DNA of 64,000 bases from Monosporascus cannonballus (Eukaryota; Ascomycota; Sordariomycetes; Xylariales). The first letter of the stretch is position 1, and every line of letters begins with the position of its first letter. This document shows positions 33,790 through 43,924 of this stretch, piece by piece. Below the pieces are notes generated by a model, which saw only the letters and a program-made list of their open reading frames with translations, searched no databases and was not told the origin of the DNA. A program made the position numbers and the translations under genes. Location: contig QJNS01000212.1 in the NCBI GenBank assembly GCA_004154925.1, positions 1 through 64,000 of the forward strand, in the 5' to 3' direction.

Positions 33790-35903
33790 TGCTCTCCTAT
33801 TCCTCGACTCCTTCAAAACTCAAGGGTCAGGGGTTCAGATTGAAGGATTAAGGTGCGCCGTGCGTAGCACGGAAATGGAAGAAGGTTCGGCCGGTTCCGG
33901 TGGTGCACGTTGTTCTTCGTTTTTGGTGGGTTGCTCTAGGAGCAGTCTTGGCTAATGCCCAGCTTTGGAGATAAGTGAGATAAGGAACGTTAACAGTCCA
34001 GGTAGACCGGAACTAGGTGACAACAATAACACCCCTTTGCTCACTTGAGAAAAAAGAAGCACGTTCTTTAAACCTTAATCACAAATGGTTTTCTTCACTG
34101 CGAAAAGACTTTGAAAAGGACAGAAAAGAAGGTTTGGAATGGGCGTACTGTTCCTCCTTATTATGGGCATCGCAGCTTGGCGAATTTCAGCGGAAAGTCT
34201 TGGCGTTATGTCTTGGTCCGCCGGGGTGAGAGAAGTGAGTCCCGATCATTGGTTGGGAGGAATTACTTCCAAACGCCTAAGTATTCTCCACTTGAGATAC
34301 CCGGAGACATCTAATCTTACCAGCGTTTTCCGTATGACATCGAAGTACTCCTCCTCATTTAGACTTTGAAGCCAAGATATCGCCAAGCGAGCCAAGTCTT
34401 GGCATTCTCAGCATTACCCAAGGAAGTCTCCGTAGGGGAGTCCTGCTTATGATGAAATTTCTTGGCTAGCCTCGATAAAACTTGGCAGCCAGTTCCTCCT
34501 TGTGCCCAGAGCCGACTGCGCCCACTTGGCTTCTCTTGGCATCTGGTAATCTTGGCCATTCTTGGCCCCCTTTTTCTGGTCATTCGCATCGTCTTGTCAC
34601 ATCGCTTGGATCAGGCCTACCGTTAGTACTATTATTAACCAGCAGAAATGTATGCACCCAATAGTACCTCCAATAGTGCGTCGTGCATGTAACATACGAA
34701 AACCCTATTCTTCTCTCATGTTTTGAGTCGTACCATATTTTAATACGTAACATAATTGATTCCATATTCTATTACTAGTGCGATTTACCCGAGAGTCTCC
34801 ATCTTGCCGTTTCTCCTGCCGTTGTCATGCTCTTACATATTACTACGCAAAGGGGGCGTCACGCGACGAATTTACGCAAGTTGTCGATTGACTTTCCAAG
34901 TTGGCGGTAACAATGGTGCTTGCCGAGCATTTCCTCCATCTCCCTCCGCCGGCTGCTCGGGAGGGATTCTTGGTATTCTTAGTTCGAGTTACGAACCCCA
35001 TAGGCTGACGAGACGATATCCAGCTGGTGTCTTCAGATACCCGGAGAAGCGTTCCATAATGCCCAGCCTTGGAAGTTCTTCCGCTAGGCCAAGGATTTCC
35101 TCTCCGCTGCCAAGTCCTTGGCCTCGCGCAGTTCTGTTTCGTTATATGGTGCTGGAAAGGGGGCTACTTTGCGACGGAGGACTTTGCTCCTTTTTATTTT
35201 CCCGAACGCAGTGGCCACGCCCTCCTAACACTGGGGTTGCAATTTCTATTCGATCGATTCGACTGATTCTTGAAAAGCGCGCCGGCGTTTTTGCATGACA
35301 GATGCACCTGTCCATGTTCGAGCTCGTGACAGACGACTCGGAATGTAGTAATGTGGTTGTGGGTGGCAAATGCACACCACCATCCTACCGCCAATGTTCC
35401 GGGGCCTTCAATGTTGATTGCTCCCGTGCAACGGTGGCACCATAGCGTATCGATACCTCCGCTAAGCTCTGCGGTCGAAAGCCTGGACTACAATTACAGT
35501 CGGTTAGCATTTTAATAAAGATGGAAAACTTGGCGAATGCTTCGTCTAGCGCAAAAGTCCCATTGGATACCCTACAAGGCACCAAGTGATGGAGACATAG
35601 GAAGTACCCCCTTCTTGAAACCTCAACTATGCCGTACCGTGCTCAAGAAGCCTACACACAAATACTCTTTGCCTTTCGGCGTTTGATCGCCTCAATATTG
35701 CCTTTGCGCCCTAATGGACACGTGTGATAGTTATCCATGCTCCAGCATCGTCAATCCCCACGAGCTGGAAGGGCCTCGCGCCAGAATACCTATGAGAAGA
35801 GAGCAGCGCGCCGCGCCAATTTCTTCACCTCGGGAAGCTACCAGTGGGCCACCCCCTTTTCCACCGTTCGAACAAGCATTTCTAGTCATGGGGTCGAGTT
35901 CCC
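33790..35903. other. pacC upstream region
   Basis: No gene is supported. 33790-33950 is the immediate 5' flank. The region is notable for repeated GCCAAG/CTTGGC hexamers: 17 were found by eye between 33947 and 35534, listed with the regulatory feature. It ends at the transposon-like element starting near 35904. Confidence 0.6.
34176..34566. promoter_or_regulatory. Cluster of PacC-type GCCAAG sites
   Basis: Exact GCCAAG or its complement CTTGGC starts at 34176, 34199, 34371, 34382, 34391, 34398, 34461, 34481, 34525, 34535, 34551 and 34561; outliers are at 33947, 35088, 35109, 35117 and 35529. Ten fall in 196 bp, where chance for a given hexamer on both strands predicts about 0.1. GCCARG is the established PacC recognition core. 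The cluster lies 390-780 bp upstream of the pacC ATG, pointing to direct self-regulation (inference). Confidence 0.75.
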
Positions 35904-35990
35904 CTTAGCCCCGTGCTTACCCCAGACATTTCCTTGGTACCGCCTTTTTTCGACCTACCGGGTGTGGGTCTACACGGACCACCGCAGATC
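35904..35990 (+). repeat. Left inverted terminal repeat
   Basis: Contains CTACCGGGTGTGGGTCTACA within a roughly 38-bp core that is identical, in inverse orientation, to the right end at 38660-38700. Similarity continues outward, with small gaps, to CTTA(G/A)CCCC. Confidence 0.8.
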
Positions 35991-36983
35991 TTTTAGCTAG
36001 ATCAGAATAGGTTGATAACTTAGTTTTTCACTTTAACCCATCAATTTTGTATGCGTTTTTCAGGCCTTTTAATACAACCCTTTATTCAAAATCTATTCGC
36101 CTAATTCTATAATATCGCCACTTACTTTAACGAAAATCGAAATTATTATAATTATTTTAATTCGTTAACTCTTATTTTCTTTATAATTTTATAAAATATT
36201 TTTACATATATTTTATATATTAATAAAATTTTACGCATAATAAAAAATATTTACGATTTTAAATAAATAAATTACTTTTAGATTCGCTATTTATATAACA
36301 GCTATATCAAGTTTTATAATATTAATAGTGTTTTTAAAAAAACGAAAACGTTTAAAAAACTTAAATTAAATATTATAATAATTATTAAAACTGGATTTTC
36401 GTTAAAATTAACGCAATTAACAGCTTTAAAAAAGATAATTATTATTTTTATTATTTTTATTATTATTAATTTTATGTTTCTAAACTTTAAATTAAAATAT
36501 TTTTATTATTATTTATATATAAATTGCAATTTTTTATAAGATAACGAAGGTACAACGCTAGCTACAATACTAAAAGATCAGCAATTGTAAACCCTAATTA
36601 AAGTTTAAACATTCTAATCGACCTCATAAGGACGAGCTGTACATATCATTACATTTTTATATAATTATATTAAAACTACTTTTATTATATAATAACATAT
36701 AAAGATTTTTAATATATTTTAATAATAATAAATTATAATAATTATTTAAGCTTATTCTTAATAATTTAGTAATATTTTACAAAGTTTTTATTTTTAATAA
36801 AAACTTTTAATTTTATAAAATTAATTCGCTTTATATTAATAACTTTAATTTTACTATATAATATTTCAAACCGTTTAAAATAATCGTAATTATATTTTAT
36901 ATAAAAAAAATCGACGTATTAATCTTTTTTTCTGTTATTATAAAATATGACTAAATGTAGTTTACGATTATTGTAAATATAAT

Positions 36984-37171
36984 TGTGATGGGGCTGTATG
37001 GAGCTCTATTATAGAGCATCGAACAAACGCCGGTACTAAGCAGCACTAGCGCAGCGCCTTATATGCGAACATATACAACTGTATTTTCATCTTCCCTTTC
37101 TTTTCTCTTTAGCTAGAAAATAAACTCTCATTGGTAACTGATTGCAGACCGCTGAGGTGAAGCCTTTTACA
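36984..37171 (+). mobile_element. Solo LTR of a retrotransposon with 5-bp TSD
   Basis: A 188-bp island of normal base composition inside the RIP-degraded block. It begins TGTGATGGGG and ends CCTTTTACA, so it has TG...CA ends. It is flanked by exact 5-bp duplications ATAAT (36979-36983 and 37172-37176). A TATA-like stretch and a CT-rich run lie inside. It is long enough only for a solo LTR; no internal retroelement sequence is seen. It carries no RIP signature, so it either inserted after RIP or is too short to be recognised by RIP. The strand is not determined by coding. Confidence 0.8.
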
Positions 37172-38649
37172 ATAATTCTCGGTTAATTAATAATCTATTT
37201 CTTAAAAAATTTACCACTTTTTCAAATTTTTTAAAATATTGTTCGATTTCCTTTTTAAGATATACTTTAAAAAAAACTATTAATAACCGTATCTAACAAC
37301 TGGATTTAACTAGTAAACCCAGGTAAAATTAATGCTATAAAAATCGGTTTATTAATAAAAAATTATAATCCTACTAGTTTCATAAAAAAATAGCGTCTAT
37401 AATTAATAAAAGTTTTTTAAAAAGGTATTTTTTTTTCCTTTTAATATATAAAAAATCGTTTAATTATTCATAAAATAGCTTGTCGTTATATTAAGCTATA
37501 TTATTAAATAATACATTAATTTCTATATAATAATGAGATTTTTCAATATTATATATTTTTTTGTTGTAAAAATTATGAATTAACTTAAAAGGTATTTTTT
37601 TATTCTTATTAATAACTAAAATAATTATTACTTACCTTTTACTTTAATTATTTTTATTATTCTAACCGTTAATTATATGTACTCCTTTAAAATTATACGT
37701 ATATCTTTTAATAAATTCGAAAAAAAGTTTGTTAAAATTTAAAGTAAATTAAAAAAGAAAATAGCATATAAATTTAACTTTAAAAGATTTCGAAAATAAC
37801 GATTATAAAATTAAGCTTAAATATTTATTTTACCAATTCTTACGTCTAATAAAGTATACGAAAAAATTAATAATTTGGATAATTTTTTCGAGCTGTTTTG
37901 TAACGATTTTTATAATTCTTTTTCGAATAATTCTTTAACGTATAAAAAAACTATAAAACTATTTTAACGAAAAAATAAATTTAATATTATAATTAGAATT
38001 TAATTACGTAAACCACATTATAAAATATATCGAAACTAGTATTAAATAACGATTTTATTAATTTTACGCGTTTTAATAAAACATTTTTATAATAATTTTT
38101 AACTCAAATTATATAATTATATATTTTATCGATTATTTTAAAAAAAAACTCGTTATTATTATATTATTCCTTGAGTATACTCGAAATATTTTCGATTATA
38201 ATATAATTTCGAATTTCGTTAATTATTGCGCGACGAAAATCTTTAAAAACGTTATTTTTTATTAAACTTTTTAAAAAACTTAAAATACGAAAAATAATAA
38301 TTCTAAACGTTTTTTATTATAGAGATTTAGTACTATATTAAAAATAAAAAGAATTTAAGCTGTTAATATTTTAAATAATTTTAAACTAATTACGAAACAG
38401 GCTTTAAAGTTGTATAATTAATCCGTTTTTCGAAAAAAAATTTCCGTTTTCGATTTCTTATTTCGTTTTTTTTCGCATATAAGCTATTATTATAATTGCT
38501 GTTAGATTAAAAATAACGTTAACAAATAAATTTTCAAAATCGAGCTTTATTACTATAAAAAATAATTACCGCTATTACTAAAAATCGCACTCTTTTTTGA
38601 TACTAAATATTGCTAAGCCTCATAACGTTATTAACGTTATATGGAAGTT

Positions 38650-38733
38650 GATCGGCGATGGTCCGTGTAGACCCACACCCGGTAGGTCGAAAAAAGCGGT
38701 AGGTGCCGGATCTCCGGGTAAGGGGGGGTTAAG
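38650..38733 (-). repeat. Right inverted terminal repeat
   Basis: The reverse complement of this stretch matches the left end: the core TTTTTTCGACCTACCGGGTG and following bases are identical, with partial identity outward to 38733. Confidence 0.8.
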
Positions 38734-38785
38734 TACCAGGTAACAAGCAAGCCGGGCCATAGAACGCCGTGAGGTCATAGCGAAA

Positions 38786-39088
38786 TCAAGATTTCTTGGC
38801 TGCGGCTGCGCCACACATGTCTTCTCCCATGCATGTGATTATTGCACGAGCAAACCTGCCCGTCTGCTCATCAAAGTAATAATGTCCCCTAGGTACGTAG
38901 GATGCACACAAGAAAGGCTCGGAAGCCGGCTTGGAACTTCCAGGCTCTTCGAATGTTGATATTCTAGGTCCCGGCGAGATCAACACGAACGAGCCGATAA
39001 TGCCGGCTAAACGACGGAGCCTTGCCAGTAGACGTTGATACACGCTACGCGCCACGACCCCAGAGTGTTTAATGACGGCTCGTTTCAT
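38786..39088 (-). CDS. Small hypothetical protein, uncertain
   Basis: A 100-aa frame from an ATG at 39088, directly next to the degraded element. It has a basic N-terminus (MKRAVIKHSGVVARSVYQRL), a short hydrophobic stretch (LAGIIGSFVLI) and no recognisable domain. A divergent ATG starts 42 bp away on the other strand. It could be a chance frame or a fragment. Confidence 0.3.
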   Translation of the reverse strand: MKRAVIKHSGVVARSVYQRLLARLRRLAGIIGSFVLISPGPRISTFEEPGSSKPASEPFLCASYVPRGHYYFDEQTGRFARAIITCMGEDMCGAAAAKKS

Positions 39089-39130
39089 TGAGGAGCCTGT
39101 GATTTAAACCAACTGGCACTGCCACACACC

Positions 39131-39440
39131 ATGGATGATGACGACGAAGACATCGAAACTCCCTCGACTCCCCAGATGGTAGTTCCCGTTCTCATTCGTC
39201 TTCCGTCACGGCTATTTTGACGGTGCTCATCGTCATCCCGACGTTGTCCCTATCTGGCGGAGAGCGGTAGGCGTCAGTCATATCAAACTGTTGGAGGCTC
39301 TTGTTGCCGCGTTACTGCTTGATACCAGAAATACGAAGTGCGTGCATGTTGATATAGTGCCGGCGTCGTTCGATAACCCCGATGCCGTAAACAGCCGAGA
39401 GTCGCCAAACGCCGCCTCCCTTGCGACTTCTGACCACACT
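39131..39440 (+). pseudogene. Gene-like coding stretch, frame interrupted
   Basis: An ATG at 39131 in good context (CACCATGG) opens MDDDDEDIETPSTPQ. After a stop in the next frame (TAG, 39180-39182), a frame from 39183 reads convincingly as protein for 86 codons, including FRHGYFDGAHRHPDVVPIWR and SHIKLLEALVAALLLDTRNT. It ends exactly at a consensus donor (ACT then GTAAGTAAG at 39441). No intron of correct phase connects the ATG with this frame, so either one base is missing or the real first exon differs. Downstream exons could not be fixed. The family is not recognised. Confidence 0.4.
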
Positions 39441-40665
39441 GTAAGTAAGCCTGTATACCGTAGGTTTCACCCGCGAAGCCTCCTCTAAAAAAAACCTAAC
39501 TATATCGACGCATCGTCTACGAAGCGAGTCGGCTTCCTCGACGGAAATGCTACGTCCATGCGTTCGAGACTGTCTCCGCTGGGGCATCAAGTAGCCCGTC
39601 CGCCTTGTAGGTAGTTACCGCTTTTGCATAAGTAGAGGGGACGGGCGTCATCCGCATACAGCTACCTATCTAATGATTCTAATTCCTCTCGACGTGGGGA
39701 AAGTACCTGAGCCGCCCCGTCTGGAATCTCCTAGCCGTAACTGACCGCGCCGACCCATCGGGCACGCAGTGTGCTCCCTACTCAGGTCGCGCGATTCCGA
39801 GGATATGGTACGCTACCTGTATTTCACGTTTCAGCCCCTCCCATCGTTGCTTCTGCGCGGGGCCTTGCCGACAATCGTGAATCTCGGTCGCGGGCCGGAA
39901 ACAAGGCAGGCAGATATCCGGTCGGAGCTCGATCCCCGTGTTCTCTTTGCGGCTCTATCTTCTGTAGTATTCTATTCTGGATAAGCCCAACATAGATTTT
40001 ACAAAAGAACAGCCACACCTATGCCGTGTACCACTATGTCTGTGCGGTACAGCGATGTTTATGCCCCAGTATCTGAAATGAAATCGTTCACTGAAAGAAC
40101 CTTTTCCCTATCATTTGGGCAAGGCTGCCAACCACTTTGAATCAATTGACTGTGTGGCATGAGTTAATCACACGATAAATTTTACAGCAGCAGTAGTCAC
40201 AATCACCGCAGAATTATAGGAGAATGTATTCATGTGTCTATGATCTATTCAGGTCCAGCTAGCAAAGATCCCGATGTGCTGACTTAAGTAAGACTCGTCA
40301 CACTACGTGCCGTGTTATGCATCTGGGGTTGGCAACCTAACCCTCGCAGCTGGCTTTTTGCCGTGGCCCAGGGAAAATTGACTGTGCAGGGTAGCCTGGG
40401 CCTTGAGCTAGCTGGTGAGTTGCTTGCTATCGTCGGTGAACTTGTGGATGGTGTCCCCTGAGACACAGTTGTTGCAGCTCGCCCTCCAACCCCTTGCCGT
40501 GTACGCGGTATATGACATCGTCCGCCGAGTTGCCATGTGGTCGAGGGTAATAAGTCTCGCATGCTTAATAAGCAGAGCAATCAGGCGGCCGCCAGCAAAG
40601 CAATGCCCATCCCGGTATGTCGACGGGCCTAATTATGTCCATGTTCCTCCCCCTTCCCTGCCTCG
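39441..40665. other. Intergenic or unresolved exons
   Basis: A possible further exon of the preceding gene-like stretch follows a CTAAC branch near 39501, but its phase is not secure. The remainder (39620-40665) shows nothing recognisable. Confidence 0.35.
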
Positions 40666-42039
40666 TTAATAGGACACCGTTTGCACTTCCATCCCGCCCC
40701 ATTCTAGCACGCGGAAGGCCGCTTCGTCCTTCATGCCCCGGATATCAAGACCTATGATGCCGGGCCAGTCGATGTCACAGGTATCTTCGGTGCTAGCTAG
40801 GTAGTCCGCGTCGGGGTCTCTCGATTCTTTCTTCCCGACTCCGCCGAATAACATGAAGACTCGGGCCACTGCCTTCGGGATGGCACCCTCGACTGTCAAC
40901 TCGGCGGCCTTGTTGAACGCCTCCTGGGGAACCAACGTGAAACGAATATCTTGTCCTCTATCGCGGATACGTTGGAAGGACGGCAGCCAGTAGACGATGA
41001 AGTCGGTGCGCATAGCGGGAGTCAGGGTGAGACTCTGAAGAACGCTGTCGAGGTACGGCTCGAAGCGGTCAAAGGGGAGTGTGACGTTCGCATGCCATCG
41101 CTCGAAGAACACCGTTGGGTTGCTTGGGTCGAATGCCGAGTGATGTTCTCCCGCTGACAAGAGACGCGATGTGCTAGAGAGGAGGCCTCTCGCCTCCCAG
41201 AACAGGCAGCAGCTTTGCCTGCCCGTGCTATGCTGGGTTAGGGTGCCATCGGGTTTGACGGAGGCGGTCCAGGAAACCGTAGTGGTTGAGTTGTTGACAC
41301 TCTTGGTCACGGGTGTGAGGGGGTAGAGGACGGTGAAGTCCCATTCCGGTCGAAGCACGATGGAGACTTTGACTTCTTCCAAGAATGTTGGTGAAAGAAG
41401 GTAGATTGCCGGTTTCCCCCCTCTGTAGCTGATGTAGACTTCTATTGTATCGCCATCCTTTACGTCGATGGATTCTAATATGTCGCTTGGTAGTAGTCTG
41501 CTACCTTTAAACATGAATGTGAGATGTACATCACCTAGTTTGAGCTTTTTCTTTACCAGATATATGAACCTTTCAATCGTAATTGTTCTGCTGGCTCTGA
41601 CAAAGCAGTTGATATCTGGTCCCTCGAGATCTACTCCATCGTTAGTATCAGCTAGCGTAGGCTAAATCCAAGTATTTTCCAATGACGTACTAAGCACCAC
41701 TTTGGTCAGATCATGAGCGTCGTTCTTTGCTGCTAGCCTACCACTGTTCTCGTCAGAGGGGCCTGTGCCTTCCGCGTCTTCCTCCACGCTCGTCTTGATC
41801 TCGAGGTAGATGCTGGAATCTGGCTTGACCGCAACCCACGCAGACGCATCCACTTCCCAGCACGGGGAAGTGCCACTCATGTCGCTGCTATACAGAACGT
41901 GAAGGGAGGCGGCGGTTGCATAAGGGAGCTGAAAGCGCTGGGATACGATTCAGAGGAGATCATCCCACGTGTCCGGCTTCCTGATGTAGATGCCGCGTCC
42001 GGCGTACGAGATGCCGATGAATTCCTGAGGGCGCTGCAT
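40666..42039 (-). CDS. Ubiquitin-like fusion protein with in-frame TGA
   Basis: Read from ATG 42039 (context CCACCATG) with one 60-nt intron (41631-41690; GTACGT, branch ATACTAAC, acceptor GAGTAG), it gives 437 codons, one of which (41950-41952) is TGA. Around the TGA the frame reads KPDTWDDLL-stop-IVSQRFQLPYA, the pattern of a beta-grasp (PB1/UBL-like) domain found N-terminally in fungal proteins. After the intron comes a ubiquitin-like domain: ITIERFIYLVKKKLKLGDVH, then FMFKGSRLLPSDILESIDVK and ending ISYRGG directly followed by KPAIYLLSP. The C-terminal 240 residues (WDFTVLYPLTP; SWTASVKPDGTL; CLFWEARG) match the unnamed domain that follows ubiquitin-like modules in many fungal proteins. 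The function is unknown. The TGA may be a mutation (CGA to TGA), an error, or readthrough. Confidence 0.75.
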
Positions 42040-43572
42040 GGTGGATTTGGCTGGAATAAGGCGTGGCGACGAGATAGTAAAGCGCTCGCAGGTTTGTTGA
42101 TGACGCAGGAGAAGTACAGAGTAGGCTGAATGTGAGAGAGTCAAGGTGAATGAGATATGAGAGACTGAGCTGGGGAGGTTGACCGTCCAGTCTGGGGATA
42201 CGGTGGGGTTTGATACAGGTTAAATGGAATTTTTAATTCACGGCGAAAGAAGACGTGGAATTGATACCTGGAAATACCAAGGTAGGTACTCAAGGTAGCA
42301 GAAAAGACGGGACAAGATACTGACTGAGGCAATCAGTGAGGGACGTGTTCCATTTGAAAATTTCCCTGTGCTTGTTACTGTCTTGAGATCACAGTCCTTC
42401 TTATGCTCAGACTCTCCGAGTTGTTTTTGTTAATATAGTAATACCTGCTTGCTCATGCACTGTGTCCGAGGATGCAAGCAGTTCATTATAGTTCATTTTC
42501 TGGGAATGCAACTGATTTTGTCACGTACCTTTCTGGCTCTGGTAACTGCGTGTAAATTCATGTCACCTAGCAAGGCACATAGCTCGAGAGATCGATTCCC
42601 GACAGCTACAGATGCTTGTTTGGTTGGTAGTGACGTACGTCTCTACTTGTCCTTATCTGCCCACAGAGGTGGGAGCTCCCGTTTTCGAAATATATTTGGC
42701 CCTGGAAGTTTCCATCAAGGGACTACGACCCATGTCAGTATACTAGTTAGGCTTCGTGAACCATTTCATTCTACCATGAACCTGAAGTGGCAGTATCCCT
42801 AATTATCATGCCTCCTCACGTACTAAGTGTCATTGCTCCCGCAGTCCATTCTTGTCTGCAGCTAGGCATCCAATTCACACATATTAGGTCTACCATTATA
42901 GCACCGTGCACCTTGGGGGATGAGGAGGCTTGGGTAGGTTGCACTATATCATAACTATCACCAGATCGTTGAATTCCAAGTATTCGGGAGCTATATCAGA
43001 AGCATACATTTAGGTTATGGGGAGCGTCATGAGGCCTCTAGGATCAGTCGTGAATTGAGTCCATGCTCAAGGCCTCATCGTCTTTCACGCCCCGGTACCT
43101 AGCCTTCAGAAAAAGCACCGGAATATAGGTATCCACTAAAGCACAGTAACACGATTCTCGGTTTGACCAACTACCTACCCGACAATAGGACCCCTGTGAC
43201 AGGTACGGTTGCCCCGTATGCCCCATGGCGCCAACTGACTGGTAGTCGCTCCTGAAGTTGTCTCGTCCATATACACACTGGGCGGTAAAGTCGACGTCTA
43301 CATTCGTTATTTTCATAGAGGAACGTGTTCTTCACGAAGTCCAAAGTCCATCGTCCATCCTCTACTGAATGGACACCGTCAAAAAGATGTCCGTTCACCT
43401 ATATGCGATGCGGCGCGGTACATCAAGCTCCCCCTGCGAGCTCGTAAGGCCGAAGATTCTTACCCAGCCGGCCGCCTCAGCCAGGAGGTGGGGCGGTATA
43501 AGGTTAATAGGCGGCACGGGGAAGGGCGGAAAGAAAAATAACACAAAGAAATAGAAAAAAAAAGTACTTGGG
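42040..43572. other. Intergenic, no supported gene
   Basis: 1.5 kb with short frames only. Adjacent to the Pol III terminator-like T run (A9 on the + strand at 43555-43563) of the tRNA-like unit that follows. Confidence 0.4.
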
Positions 43573-43676
43573 AGCCACGGCGGGAATCGAACCTGCCCCT
43601 CTCTCATCAGGGGGAAGGAGTATTAGAGATACAGCGGAATGTTTGTGACAGTGTGCAACCGTTACACCACGCCGCT
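43573..43676 (-). ncRNA. tRNA-like Pol III unit with oversized insert
   Basis: On the minus strand: an acceptor-like 5' end AGCGGCG that pairs imperfectly with 3' CGTGGCT; an A-box-like TGGTGTAACGGTT; a perfect B box GGTTCGATTCC; and, 9 bases beyond the 3' end, a run of nine T, the usual Pol III terminator. The unit is 104 nt because about 35-40 extra bases sit in the anticodon region. The anticodon stem and the anticodon itself cannot be assigned (loop-like TGTCACAAAC), and one T-stem pair is mismatched. It could be a split tRNA gene, a tRNA pseudogene, or a tRNA-derived SINE. Confidence 0.5.
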
Positions 43677-43803
43677 GGAAGAAGATACAAGGTTGTCTCG
43701 ATATATAAGATTCGTAGCTGGATGGGCCCATAGCGGATTCCAAGGTTAAAGACCGGGACGAGAAGAGGAGATGGCAAAACCTAAAAATGAAATAGAACTT
43801 GGT

Positions 43804-43924
43804 AGCTGCCGCAGGGATCAAAGTTGCCGCTCTCACAAGAAGATAAGTAGTAGGATGAAATAGTAGTAAGAATAGCGAAGCGAGTTTATTTGTGAGAGTC
43901 TGTAACCATTACGCCACGTGGCCC
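43804..43924 (-). ncRNA. Second, more degenerate tRNA-like unit
   Basis: A paralogue of the unit 130 bp away on the same strand: A-box-like TGGCGTAATGGTT, then CTCTCACAA, which is complementary to TTGTGAGAG about 50 bases later, forming a long extended anticodon-type stem. The T-loop reads TTTGATC instead of TTCGATC, so its B box is damaged. The 3' flank (CCAAGTTCTATTTC) resembles that of the first unit (CCAAGTACT...CTATTTC). No strong terminator T-run is seen. Confidence 0.4.

Larger units (their letters stand above)
35904..38733. mobile_element. RIP-degraded element with inverted terminal repeats
   Basis: A 2.8-kb block whose interior (about 36000-38640) is extremely AT-rich, lacks any open frame of 60 codons, and contains very few CA or TG dinucleotides while CG, TC and AC remain. 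That pattern is the RIP signature. Both ends carry the same sequence in opposite orientation, so it is probably a dead DNA transposon. TTA is present just outside or at both ends (35905-35907 and 38729-38731) and might be a target duplication, but this is weak. No transposase can be read. Confidence 0.7.

Noticed and set aside
35905..38731. TTA at both ends read as a PIF/Harbinger-type target duplication
   Set aside because: Three bases in an AT-rich context are weak evidence, the exact ends are blurred by sequence decay, and no transposase is readable, so no superfamily was assigned.
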